This document shows, in pieces, positions 57,426 through 64,000 of a stretch of 64,000 nucleotides of DNA (positions within the stretch are counted from its first letter, which is position 1; each line of letters begins with the position of its first letter). The position numbers and the translations under genes are program-made. This DNA is from Aerococcus sp. GTDB lineage: Bacteria > Bacillota > Bacilli > Lactobacillales > Aerococcaceae. The notes beneath the pieces were generated by a model. The model made no database searches. It was not told where the DNA came from and was given only the letters and a program-made list of their open reading frames with translations. The stretch lies in assembly GCA_030528155.1 (NCBI GenBank), contig JAUMZL010000001.1, forward strand, positions 62,001 to 126,000. Reading direction: 5' to 3'.

Positions 57426-59219
57426 ATGGAAAATAAACATAAATTAGGCATTATTGGGATTGTTGCTGTCCTCGCCCTTATTTTGGAATTCGGGCTTCAT
57501 TTGCCTAACTGGTCGTATGGATTGGTGGCTATCAGTGGTTCTTTAATTGCCCTTTCCATGCTGATTGATATGATTAAAACACTAAAAGAAGGTCGCTACG
57601 GAGTGGATATTCTCGCCATTACCGCTATCTTCTCCACCTTGCTCGTTGGTGAATACTGGGCAAGTTTGATGATCCTGGTAATGCTGGTGGGCGGCGATAC
57701 CTTGGAAGATTACGCCTCAAACCGCGCCGGCCGTGAATTACAACGCCTGCTCGATCATAACCCGCAGAGCACCACGCGTTTTGAAAACGGCCAGTGGGAA
57801 ACAATCAGCATTGATGACGTTCAAATTGGCGATCGTTTGCGGATTAAACCGGGTGAAGTGGTTCCTGTTGATTCTAAAGTCATCAGTGGTGAATCGCTCG
57901 TCGACGAATCCTCCCTTACCGGTGAATCCCGTCCCGTAGAAAAAGGCATCGGTGACCCATTGCTATCGGGATCCGTTAACGGAGATGTGGTATTAGAAGT
58001 CACCGCCCTGAAGTTAGCAGCCGACAGCCAGTATCAAACCTTAGTGCGCTTGGTGGAAGAATCCGAAGAACGCCCTGCTCACTTTGTTCGTTTGGCTGAT
58101 CGCTATGCTGTACCATTTACCTTAATTGCTTACTTAATCGGGGGAATCACCTGGTTTGTCACCAAAGACCCCGTCCGTTTTGCCCAAGTAATGGTGGTTG
58201 CTTCGCCCTGCCCATTGATTTTAGCAGCGCCAATTGCCCTCGTTGGTGGGATGAGCCGCAGTAGCCGCCACGGTATCATCGTCAAGAGCGGTACCACCAT
58301 TGAAAAGCTCGAAAAAGCCCAGTTAGTGGCCTTTGATAAGACAGGTACCCTCACGAAAGGGGTATTGGCTGTCGATGACATTCATGTCGCCGTCCCTAAC
58401 CAAACCGAAGAGAGCCTCATTGCGCTCGCTAGTGGGATCGAACAAGCTTCCGCTCATATCCTTGCCCGTTCAATTGTGGATTATGCGGCTAACCAAGCGA
58501 TTACGCCGGCTGCTATCGCCAATGCGCATGAAGTGGTTGGTGCTGGGGTGGAAGGGGAATGGCAAAACCATATCATCCGTTGTGGTAAAGCCAGCTTTGC
58601 GCATTTCACCAAGCAACAAGATCAAACAGCGATCTACTTGTCACTGGATGAAACGCCACTCGGTTGGATTTCCTTCCATGACATTGTTCGTCCTGAATCT
58701 AGCCAAGTGATTAGCCAATTGAAACACCAAGGCATTCAACAAACTGTTATGTTAACCGGCGACAAACAAGCCATCGCGCAAAACATCGCCGATGAAGTGG
58801 GAATTGATCGTCTTCAAGCAGAATTATTACCAGAAGAGAAAATTGCGTTTCTTGATCAATTAGAAGGCAACTATCGCCCCGCTGTGATGGTCGGCGACGG
58901 GGTGAACGATGCGCCTGCCCTAGCACGTGCCGATGTTGGGATTGCTATGGGGGCGAATGGTGCCACCGCTGCTAGTGACAGTGCGGATGCGGTGATTTTG
59001 CGTGATGACCTCTCCTTAGTAAATGACGCTCTCGCCATCGCCAAAGACACTATGTCTACTGCTAGACAATCGGTGTGGATTGGGATTGCCATCTGTACTG
59101 CGCTGATGTTAATTGCAGCAACTGGTGTGATTCCAACATTAATTGGTGCCATGTTCCAAGAAGTCGTGGACTTAGTCTCCATTCTTTGGTCCCTGCGTGC
59201 CTTGGCTGACCGCAAATAA
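57426..59219 (+). CDS. Heavy-metal-transporting P1B-type ATPase (SPC motif)
   Basis: This 597-residue pump starts directly with membrane segments and has no N-terminal metal-binding domain. The TGES actuator motif is near residue 162, the transmembrane metal motif is S260-P-C262-P, the phosphorylated D304 lies in DKTGT, and the hinge is MVGDGVNDAPAL near 488. The last helix reads GAMFQEVVDLVSILWSLRAL and lacks the HEG motif of classical Co/Fe-type P1B-4 pumps, though SPC is shared. A PerR-like operator suggests control by peroxide and iron or manganese, as known for PfeT and PmtA iron exporters. The metal is therefore likely Fe(II), Zn, Mn or Cd; not copper. GAAAGGAG precedes the ATG. Confidence 0.87.
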   Translation: MENKHKLGIIGIVAVLALILEFGLHLPNWSYGLVAISGSLIALSMLIDMIKTLKEGRYGVDILAITAIFSTLLVGEYWASLMILVMLVGGDTLEDYASNRAGRELQRLLDHNPQSTTRFENGQWETISIDDVQIGDRLRIKPGEVVPVDSKVISGESLVDESSLTGESRPVEKGIGDPLLSGSVNGDVVLEVTALKLAADSQYQTLVRLVEESEERPAHFVRLADRYAVPFTLIAYLIGGITWFVTKDPVRFAQVMVVASPCPLILAAPIALVGGMSRSSRHGIIVKSGTTIEKLEKAQLVAFDKTGTLTKGVLAVDDIHVAVPNQTEESLIALASGIEQASAHILARSIVDYAANQAITPAAIANAHEVVGAGVEGEWQNHIIRCGKASFAHFTKQQDQTAIYLSLDETPLGWISFHDIVRPESSQVISQLKHQGIQQTVMLTGDKQAIAQNIADEVGIDRLQAELLPEEKIAFLDQLEGNYRPAVMVGDGVNDAPALARADVGIAMGANGATAASDSADAVILRDDLSLVNDALAIAKDTMSTARQSVWIGIAICTALMLIAATGVIPTLIGAMFQEVVDLVSILWSLRALADRK

Positions 59220-59243
59220 TAGCAATGATTCCAAATATAATCA

Positions 59244-59294
59244 AAACACCCTTCATGCTCATACCAATAACAGGTGTGGGTGTGAAGGGTGTTT
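59244..59294. terminator. Bidirectional terminator between the ATPase and RNase HI genes
   Basis: Perfect 12-base arms (59244-59255 and 59283-59294) enclose a 27-base loop and have A/T-rich flanks on both sides. The genes are convergent. Confidence 0.7.
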
Positions 59295-59320
59295 AACTAC
59301 TTTTATAAAGATTAAACTTA

Positions 59321-59737
59321 CTATGAGTGCTGTTTACGCGCTAAGGCAAGTGCTTGTTTGGCCAATTGATCAGCACCATGATTTGCTTTTTCAGGTATCC
59401 ACTCCACTTGAAGATAAGGAAAAAGGACAAGCAATTCTTGACAAGCATGGTAAACCGAAGCGTAAGGCTCATGGGGGTGGTAATCTTTTTGAATGGTATC
59501 ATAAACAATGCGACTATCCGTATAAATAGTCACCCATTCTGATTGTTTTTGGCAACTAGTGAGTTCCTGCAAAGCAAGATACAAGCCACAGAATTCGGCT
59601 AAATGATTATCCATGGGCTGCGCGAGTGGGAATTTCAAAGGACGCTGTTGGCCATTTTCCACCCATAATATGCCACAGCCCGCTATGCCAATCGTTGGCT
59701 TACCTTTGACAGCCGCATCAATATAGAGACGAATCAT
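59321..59737 (-). CDS. Ribonuclease HI family protein
   Basis: This 138-residue protein has the RNase H fold with the acidic residues in YIDAAVKG (residue 6 region), AEFCGLYLAL (near 47), YTDSRIVYD (near 72) and NHGADQLAK (near 119). It would cut RNA in RNA-DNA hybrids. It lacks the basic protrusion of E. coli RNase HI and is similar in size to YpdQ-type proteins. ATG 59737 has GGGG upstream and lies eight bases after the stop of the upstream gene, so the two are likely co-transcribed. Confidence 0.85.
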   Translation of the reverse strand: MIRLYIDAAVKGKPTIGIAGCGILWVENGQQRPLKFPLAQPMDNHLAEFCGLYLALQELTSCQKQSEWVTIYTDSRIVYDTIQKDYHPHEPYASVYHACQELLVLFPYLQVEWIPEKANHGADQLAKQALALARKQHS

Positions 59738-59745
59738 ATATTCCC

Positions 59746-60714
59746 CTACCAATCCAAAAAGTCCGGTTGTTGATCATCGAGTGGAGGTAATTCTTGATTG
59801 ATTTGTCGCTCGATCGTCAATAATTCGCGCGTTTTGGGGTTTTGGTCGTTCAATAACGTCCAAGCCCCATCCTCTCCTACCGCAATTAAGCGATTCAAAA
59901 ACACCACCACTTCTTCTGGAGCAAAGTCATCCGCATCCAAAAAAGGAAACATAAATGAGCAGAATAATACCCACTCACTCACCAATGCTTGCTCCGTGAA
60001 AGGATCACTATTGGCCAGCTCCTCAATATAGTCGCGCCCTGCCTGGAAATAAGGGGTATCATCCAAAGATACCAGGTCCCGCAGATGAAACACCTGTCTG
60101 TTGCCTCGGTAATCACTCAATGTCACTGCCTCATCATCTGCCCCTACACCCATGAAAAGGTGCAGCAAATCGCAACGCATAATGCGCCCAATGCGTTCAT
60201 TACCAAGCACTTGCTTCAGTAGTGGTGCTTGCTCCATTCTCGGAAGTTCGTGTAGTGCTTGAATAAAGGAAAGCTGTTCTTTAGGGGTAGCGCGATCAAT
60301 CCGAGGAGCTAGGTGGTGCAGTCGTTCTACCAAAGCCTCAAGTTGCTCAGTTAGTTTGAGGTCTTGATTCATCAGCACCTTCATTATTTCTTCAGGAAGA
60401 ATGGGCTTCACGGGACGATTTACTTCCATATCAATGGGTAACGTCTCATCAAAACGTTCGATCAGGGTTAATACCCGCTCGACATCTTCTGTTGTATAAA
60501 GAATTTCATCAACTAAATGCCTGGCTTCTGAATGCAGTTTTCGCTCTAGAAATTCTTCAATTACGGCATCTTGAAACTCAACAAGTGGTTGAATATGGTG
60601 ACGTGCCACCTCAAATAAGGCCACTGCTTCATTGATATCTCCTGCTTGATAGCGACTGACCGCTTGACGCAGTTCCCGATAGTTATCTGCGGGAAAAGTA
60701 ATAATTTCACCCAT
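59746..60714 (-). CDS. Conserved hypothetical protein with an N-terminal TPR-like helical region
   Basis: This 322-residue soluble acidic protein is mostly helical. The N-terminal 90 residues (LRQAVSRYQAGDINEAVALFEVARHH) resemble a tetratricopeptide-type helical repeat; the rest has no motif I recognise. There is no signal peptide or membrane segment. It ends eight bases before the RNase HI gene, so a shared function is possible. The second of two tandem ATG codons is preferred because GGAGG lies six bases before it. The function is unknown. Confidence 0.7.
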   Translation of the reverse strand: MGEIITFPADNYRELRQAVSRYQAGDINEAVALFEVARHHIQPLVEFQDAVIEEFLERKLHSEARHLVDEILYTTEDVERVLTLIERFDETLPIDMEVNRPVKPILPEEIMKVLMNQDLKLTEQLEALVERLHHLAPRIDRATPKEQLSFIQALHELPRMEQAPLLKQVLGNERIGRIMRCDLLHLFMGVGADDEAVTLSDYRGNRQVFHLRDLVSLDDTPYFQAGRDYIEELANSDPFTEQALVSEWVLFCSFMFPFLDADDFAPEEVVVFLNRLIAVGEDGAWTLLNDQNPKTRELLTIERQINQELPPLDDQQPDFLDW

Positions 60715-60885
60715 CATTTTCCTCCTTTCTCTATCAGATGAAGGCTACCTATTTATTGTTATAGGCCCTACTTTCATTTATCGTGAGGTTTATTTCAAAT
60801 CATTAGCTGTCTTTCTCTAAATGAGCAGAAGCCACGCACAATCATGCCTGGCTTCTGCTTCTTATTTTTATTCTCATCAGCTGAC

Positions 60886-61113
60886 TTATTTTTGACTGTC
60901 GACGTAATTCACTAAGTCGCGAACGGTCACAATGGACGTTTCGTCTTCATCAATAGTCACACCAAATTCATCTTCAATATCATTAATGATTTGGAACAAG
61001 TCGAGGCTATCAGCATCCAAATCTTCAAGAAGATTGGTATCTTCGGTGATGCTGGTTAATTCCATATCTAATTGTTCACTAATCATCGCTTGAATTTTTT
61101 CAAATGTAGACAT
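60886..61113 (-). CDS. acpP: Acyl carrier protein
   Basis: This 75-residue acidic four-helix protein carries the phosphopantetheine attachment Ser36 in DADSLDLFQ. The residue after Ser-Leu is Asp where most fatty-acid ACPs have DSLD, so it fits the standard DSLD motif. It serves fatty acid or phospholipid synthesis (the plsX-fabD neighbours are not present, so it may be a second ACP). ATG 61113 with AGGAGG is preferred over a frame opening at 61134. A hairpin without a clear T run lies downstream at about 60826-60865. Confidence 0.9.
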   Translation of the reverse strand: MSTFEKIQAMISEQLDMELTSITEDTNLLEDLDADSLDLFQIINDIEDEFGVTIDEDETSIVTVRDLVNYVDSQK

Positions 61114-61217
61114 GCTAATCCTCCTGTCTTTCACTGTGTCGCTATTTTAGCACATCCTGATAAAGGAAAGAAAGTTTACTTGCTTTAAATGATTATTAAG
61201 GAAATAAAATTCCATAG

Positions 61218-61240
61218 AAAAAGTCGGCAGCTCTGCCGAC
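61218..61240 (-). terminator. Terminator after the DUF2187-like gene
   Basis: GTCGGCAG (61223-61230) pairs perfectly with CTGCCGAC (61233-61240), and five T follow on the minus strand. It separates this gene from acpP. Confidence 0.85.
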
Positions 61241-61286
61241 CTCTATAGCAAAAAACAATACTTTTATTCACTGTCTAATGACAACC

Positions 61287-61655
61287 CTATGCCTGCTTAG
61301 CTGCGATCTGAACAAATTCCTGGATATCCTTGAAATTGACCACCGTGCGTTCATCTAAAACGTCACTCATTGCTCGATCCGAATAGTTCCAGTAGATCCA
61401 AACAACAGCGGAATTATTTAACAGCTTCTCAATTCGTCCAACAATAGTGTAACGGCGGAATTGAAACCTCACCTCATCACCAATATCCGGTCGCACCGAT
61501 TCTTTTACACGTTTGATCACTGTCACCGCCTCATCATAAGGTACATCCAAGAGGGTCGCAATGCGTGACTTGCTCGTGCCACGGCGCAACTCACTCTCTA
61601 CTAACGCTTGTGTTTTAGCGGTCAACTTTACCTTGGATTTACTCTGATTATTCAC
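61287..61655 (-). CDS. DUF2187-like protein with an N-terminal helical segment
   Basis: This 122-residue protein has two parts. Residues 1-55 are basic and look like a small helix-turn-helix (TAKTQALVESELRRGTSKSRIATLLDVPYDEAVTVIKRV). Residues 56-115 (DIGDEVRFQF, then VGRIEKLLNNSAVVWI and ERTVVNFKDIQEF) resemble the DUF2187/YkvS beta-rich domain. The joined form is unusual as far as I know. GTG start with AAAGGTGA upstream. The function is unknown; nucleic-acid binding is a guess. Confidence 0.75.
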   Translation of the reverse strand: MNNQSKSKVKLTAKTQALVESELRRGTSKSRIATLLDVPYDEAVTVIKRVKESVRPDIGDEVRFQFRRYTIVGRIEKLLNNSAVVWIYWNYSDRAMSDVLDERTVVNFKDIQEFVQIAAKQA

Positions 61656-61695
61656 ACGATCACCTTTATTTCTAAATCCAATGCCAACTGCCCCT

Positions 61696-61704
61696 AGTAT
61701 ACCA
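61696..61704 (-). promoter_or_regulatory. Extended -10 promoter of the DUF2187-like gene
   Basis: On the minus strand TATACT (61701-61696) is preceded by TGG, an extended -10. The -35 is weak. Confidence 0.5.
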
Positions 61705-61795
61705 TAGATTTTGTTTAAAATCCATTTTACCTATTGACAAAATATAGATTAAGAGGTAATGCGTACGTTTAATAAAGGCAGATAACCGATCTAAC

Positions 61796-63061
61796 CTACT
61801 GTTTTTTCTTCAGTCGTACCATTACCTTTAAGAATGGGTACCAAATAACGGCAACAATGGCCATATCAATTAATTGTAGCAAGCCCCCCAGCCATGAGTT
61901 AGTAGCTAAAAAGCCACTGATAATCACCGGTACTGTCCATGGCACCTGCACACCTGTTGGTAATGGGAAAATCCCAAGAGTCATGACTACATAATTAAAG
62001 GTCGTTACAATAATTGGCGTCACAATCCATGGTATGGCAGCAATTGGGTTCAAAACAATAGGTAATCCAAAGATGACTGGTTCATTCACATTAAAAATTC
62101 CTGGACCTACCGCAATCCGACCAATTTCTCGCATCTGTTTGCTCTTCATAACAAAAGCCATCAGAATCACAACAATTAATGTCATTCCTGTTCCACCTAA
62201 TCCCACAGTGAAAGTCTCCATAAAAGCTTTAGAAATGACATGTGGAAGAGCTTTATTGGCTTGATACGCTGCTAAATTCTCTAGCATTAAAGGCATCCAG
62301 ATACCATCCATCACAGAGTTAATGATCGTCTGTCCATGTAAACCAAAGAACCAAAAAATTTGGATAAAGAAGATAGCTATTAGCGTGGCCGGTAGACTGC
62401 TACCTAATCCTGTCAATGGCTGTTGAATCGTATGATAGATAAATTCATTCACTGTCACATGCAACCCAGTTGTAAAAATAGCATTGATAATGACAAAGAT
62501 GGCTAATGTAACAAACACAGGAATCAGTGAAGCGAAGGACTTAGCTACCCCTTCTGGCACACTTTCAGGCATATGAATTTGCCAACCTTGGTTCGTCACC
62601 CAACAGTAAATTTTCGCTGATAGAAAGGCACTAATGAGGCCAACAAACATGCCCTCTGCTCCTAAATTCGATACACTGAGCACACCTTCTACGGCTTCGC
62701 CACTCGGTGCTGTGGTGAGAAAGGGTTGTAAGATCAAGAAAGAGGCTAAGGAGATGGCTCCACCAAATACCGCCTCAACCTGTTCGTTTTTAGCTAGATA
62801 GTAGCCAATCCCAAAAGTAACGAAGAGCGTCATGATACTCATCGTCCCACTCACCCCGTTACCTAAAAGCGTACTGAAGAGCGCTTTGGTTTCAGCGGGG
62901 AAGAAAGGCAGATTAATGATAACGGTAACGATAGAGCCAAACATTGTAAATGGCAAAGCCAACATAAAAGCATCACGTAAAATCGTTAAATATTTATTCT
63001 CAGCAAGTTTACTAGCTAATGGTAATAATCGGTCAGTTAAACGATCCATAATGTCCTGCAT
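61796..63061 (-). CDS. celB: PTS cellobiose-type EIIC permease
   Basis: This 421-residue membrane protein of the lactose/cellobiose PTS family imports and phosphorylates a beta-glucoside (cellobiose or similar). It has about ten membrane segments; the family block FGLHGQTIINSVMDGIWMPLMLEN lies near residue 240, and GPGIFNVNEPVIFGLPIVLNP, with the conserved NEP, near residue 330. EIIA and EIIB parts are not fused and not in the window. A 6-phospho-beta-glucosidase gene lies 12 bases upstream on the same strand. GGAGAG precedes the ATG. Confidence 0.92.
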   Translation of the reverse strand: MQDIMDRLTDRLLPLASKLAENKYLTILRDAFMLALPFTMFGSIVTVIINLPFFPAETKALFSTLLGNGVSGTMSIMTLFVTFGIGYYLAKNEQVEAVFGGAISLASFLILQPFLTTAPSGEAVEGVLSVSNLGAEGMFVGLISAFLSAKIYCWVTNQGWQIHMPESVPEGVAKSFASLIPVFVTLAIFVIINAIFTTGLHVTVNEFIYHTIQQPLTGLGSSLPATLIAIFFIQIFWFFGLHGQTIINSVMDGIWMPLMLENLAAYQANKALPHVISKAFMETFTVGLGGTGMTLIVVILMAFVMKSKQMREIGRIAVGPGIFNVNEPVIFGLPIVLNPIAAIPWIVTPIIVTTFNYVVMTLGIFPLPTGVQVPWTVPVIISGFLATNSWLGGLLQLIDMAIVAVIWYPFLKVMVRLKKKQ

Positions 63062-63073
63062 TTTGATTCTCTC

Positions 63074-64000
63074 CTATTCTTCTGAAAATCCATTTTGCTT
63101 ACTCAACTGTCTGAACCAGTGTCCTGACTTCTTAACGGTTCGTTGACCTGTTGCCAAATCTAAACGAACTAACCCATAGCGATTCTTATAAGCATTGGTC
63201 CATGACCAACAATCGATAAAAGTCCAGAGCATATAACCATGGCAATTTGCCCCCGCTTCTATTCCTCGATGTAGCATTTTCAAATGATCTTTTATGAAAG
63301 CAATACGATAATCATCTTGAATCACTCCGCCCTGAATAAAACGTTCTTCCCCTTCAACCCCCATACCGTTTTCAGCTACAAACCAATCGATATTATGATA
63401 ATGATCGCGAATATTAATTGCGATATCGTAAAGGGCCTGTGGATAGATTTCCCAGCCACGATAAGGATTCATAACGGCTTTTGGCCAATGATAGAGGTCG
63501 TAGTAAACATTTGGCGTCCAAACGTCGCACTTGGAGCGACTGTTTTTTGGTGCTTGGACACGCAAGGGCTGATAATAATTGACTCCTAAAAAATCAACGG
63601 TATTTTGTGCAATCTCTTCTAGTTCGCTCGCGGTCGTCGCTGGTAATAAGTCCTCTTGGCGTAACGTCTCCACCAACTCATCGGGATAATGTCCTAACAC
63701 AGAAGGATCTAAAAAGCATCGCGATTGAAAGAGATTGGCGTAATAAGCAGCTTTGCGATCCGCTGCACTGTCACTCCTGGGATAGGCAGGTGTTAAATTT
63801 AAAATAATCCCGATCTTTCCTGGCAGTCCTTTTTGATGATAGACCTGAATAGCACGGGCGCTAGCTAATTGGACATGATATCCCACCAACACGGCCTCTC
63901 TTGGTGCGATAACACCCGGCAGATGATCCTGGCCTAAATAACCTAATTCGATGGGAACAATTGGTTCATTGAAGGTCGCCCAGTCATCAACCAAATCACC
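63074..64000 (-). CDS. 6-phospho-beta-glucosidase, GH1 (5' end beyond the window)
   Basis: This is the C-terminal 309 residues of a glycoside hydrolase family 1 enzyme; the frame is open through the window edge at 64000 and lacks its start. The acid/base Glu is in ATFNEP near the visible N-terminus and the nucleophile Glu in VAENGMG. The C-terminal segment MLWTFIDCWSWTNAYKNRYGLVRLD, with the Lys-x-Arg-Tyr that follows Ser/Thr, fits the 6-phospho-glycosidase subgroup. It hydrolyses the phosphorylated beta-glucoside brought in by the adjacent EIIC. Confidence 0.9.
   Translation of the reverse strand, partial: GDLVDDWATFNEPIVPIELGYLGQDHLPGVIAPREAVLVGYHVQLASARAIQVYHQKGLPGKIGIILNLTPAYPRSDSAADRKAAYYANLFQSRCFLDPSVLGHYPDELVETLRQEDLLPATTASELEEIAQNTVDFLGVNYYQPLRVQAPKNSRSKCDVWTPNVYYDLYHWPKAVMNPYRGWEIYPQALYDIAINIRDHYHNIDWFVAENGMGVEGEERFIQGGVIQDDYRIAFIKDHLKMLHRGIEAGANCHGYMLWTFIDCWSWTNAYKNRYGLVRLDLATGQRTVKKSGHWFRQLSKQNGFSEE

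Overview
The window reads as a chromosomal core region of a low-to-moderate GC member of the Firmicutes, most likely order Lactobacillales. Signs of this are an NADH oxidase, a cggR-gap-pgk-tpiA-eno operon, a glycyl-tRNA T-box, PyrR-, CcpA-, CtsR- and PerR-type control signals, strong GGAGG ribosome binding sites and several GTG/TTG starts. Aerococcaceae or a relative is possible, but I cannot fix the genus. There is no prophage, insertion sequence, CRISPR array, rRNA or tRNA that I can recognise. Most genes lie on the minus strand.

Layout. 1-4.2 kb: lexA with two LexA-like boxes, a water-forming NADH oxidase, and a serine/threonine symporter. 4.2-18 kb: a long minus-strand housekeeping run read in the order phoH-ybeY-dgkA-era, recO, T-box-glyQ-glyS, obgE, rnz, SDR, recJ, apt (RNA and ribosome maturation, GTPases, recombination repair, purine salvage). 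18-20 kb: a poorly understood pocket with a tiny basic ORF and a 350-residue membrane protein preceded by three TGTACA palindromes. 20-26 kb: the lower-glycolysis operon with its CggR repressor gene. 26-27 kb: a lipid kinase gene divergent from cggR. 27-35 kb: tig, clpX, engB, dnaG, rpoD, clpP (protein quality control, replication primase, principal sigma factor). 35-38 kb: recU-pbp1A. 38-43 kb: a degenerate ATP-grasp protein, a CopY copper repressor without a partner gene, ung, two HAD phosphatases and a small tyrosine phosphatase. 43-46.4 kb: PyrR-attenuated pyrF-pyrE and an MFS carrier. 46.7-53 kb: an alanine/sodium symporter, an AI-2E family membrane protein, coaA, a UbiB-like kinase with a phasin-like coiled-coil partner, and a HesB-like protein. 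53-57 kb: a self-contained sucrose module (LacI repressor, GH32 sucrase, LacY-type symporter). 57.4-59.2 kb: a metal-transporting P-type ATPase behind a PerR-like box. 59-64 kb: an RNase HI, an unknown 322-residue protein, acyl carrier protein, a DUF2187-like protein, and a cellobiose-type PTS EIIC with a 6-phospho-beta-glucosidase that runs off the window end.

The parts most worth following are regulatory: a PerR-type box over the promoter of an SPC-motif metal ATPase; two matching CggR-like boxes that bracket the cggR promoter and face a divergent lipid kinase; a sucrose promoter whose -35 hexamer lies inside a perfect LacI operator; an orphan copY; and the TGTACA array next to a membrane protein of unknown function. 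I did not find one large, clearly undescribed multi-gene system. The candidates for novelty are small and are marked as such. All family assignments come from reading motifs by eye; no search was run.
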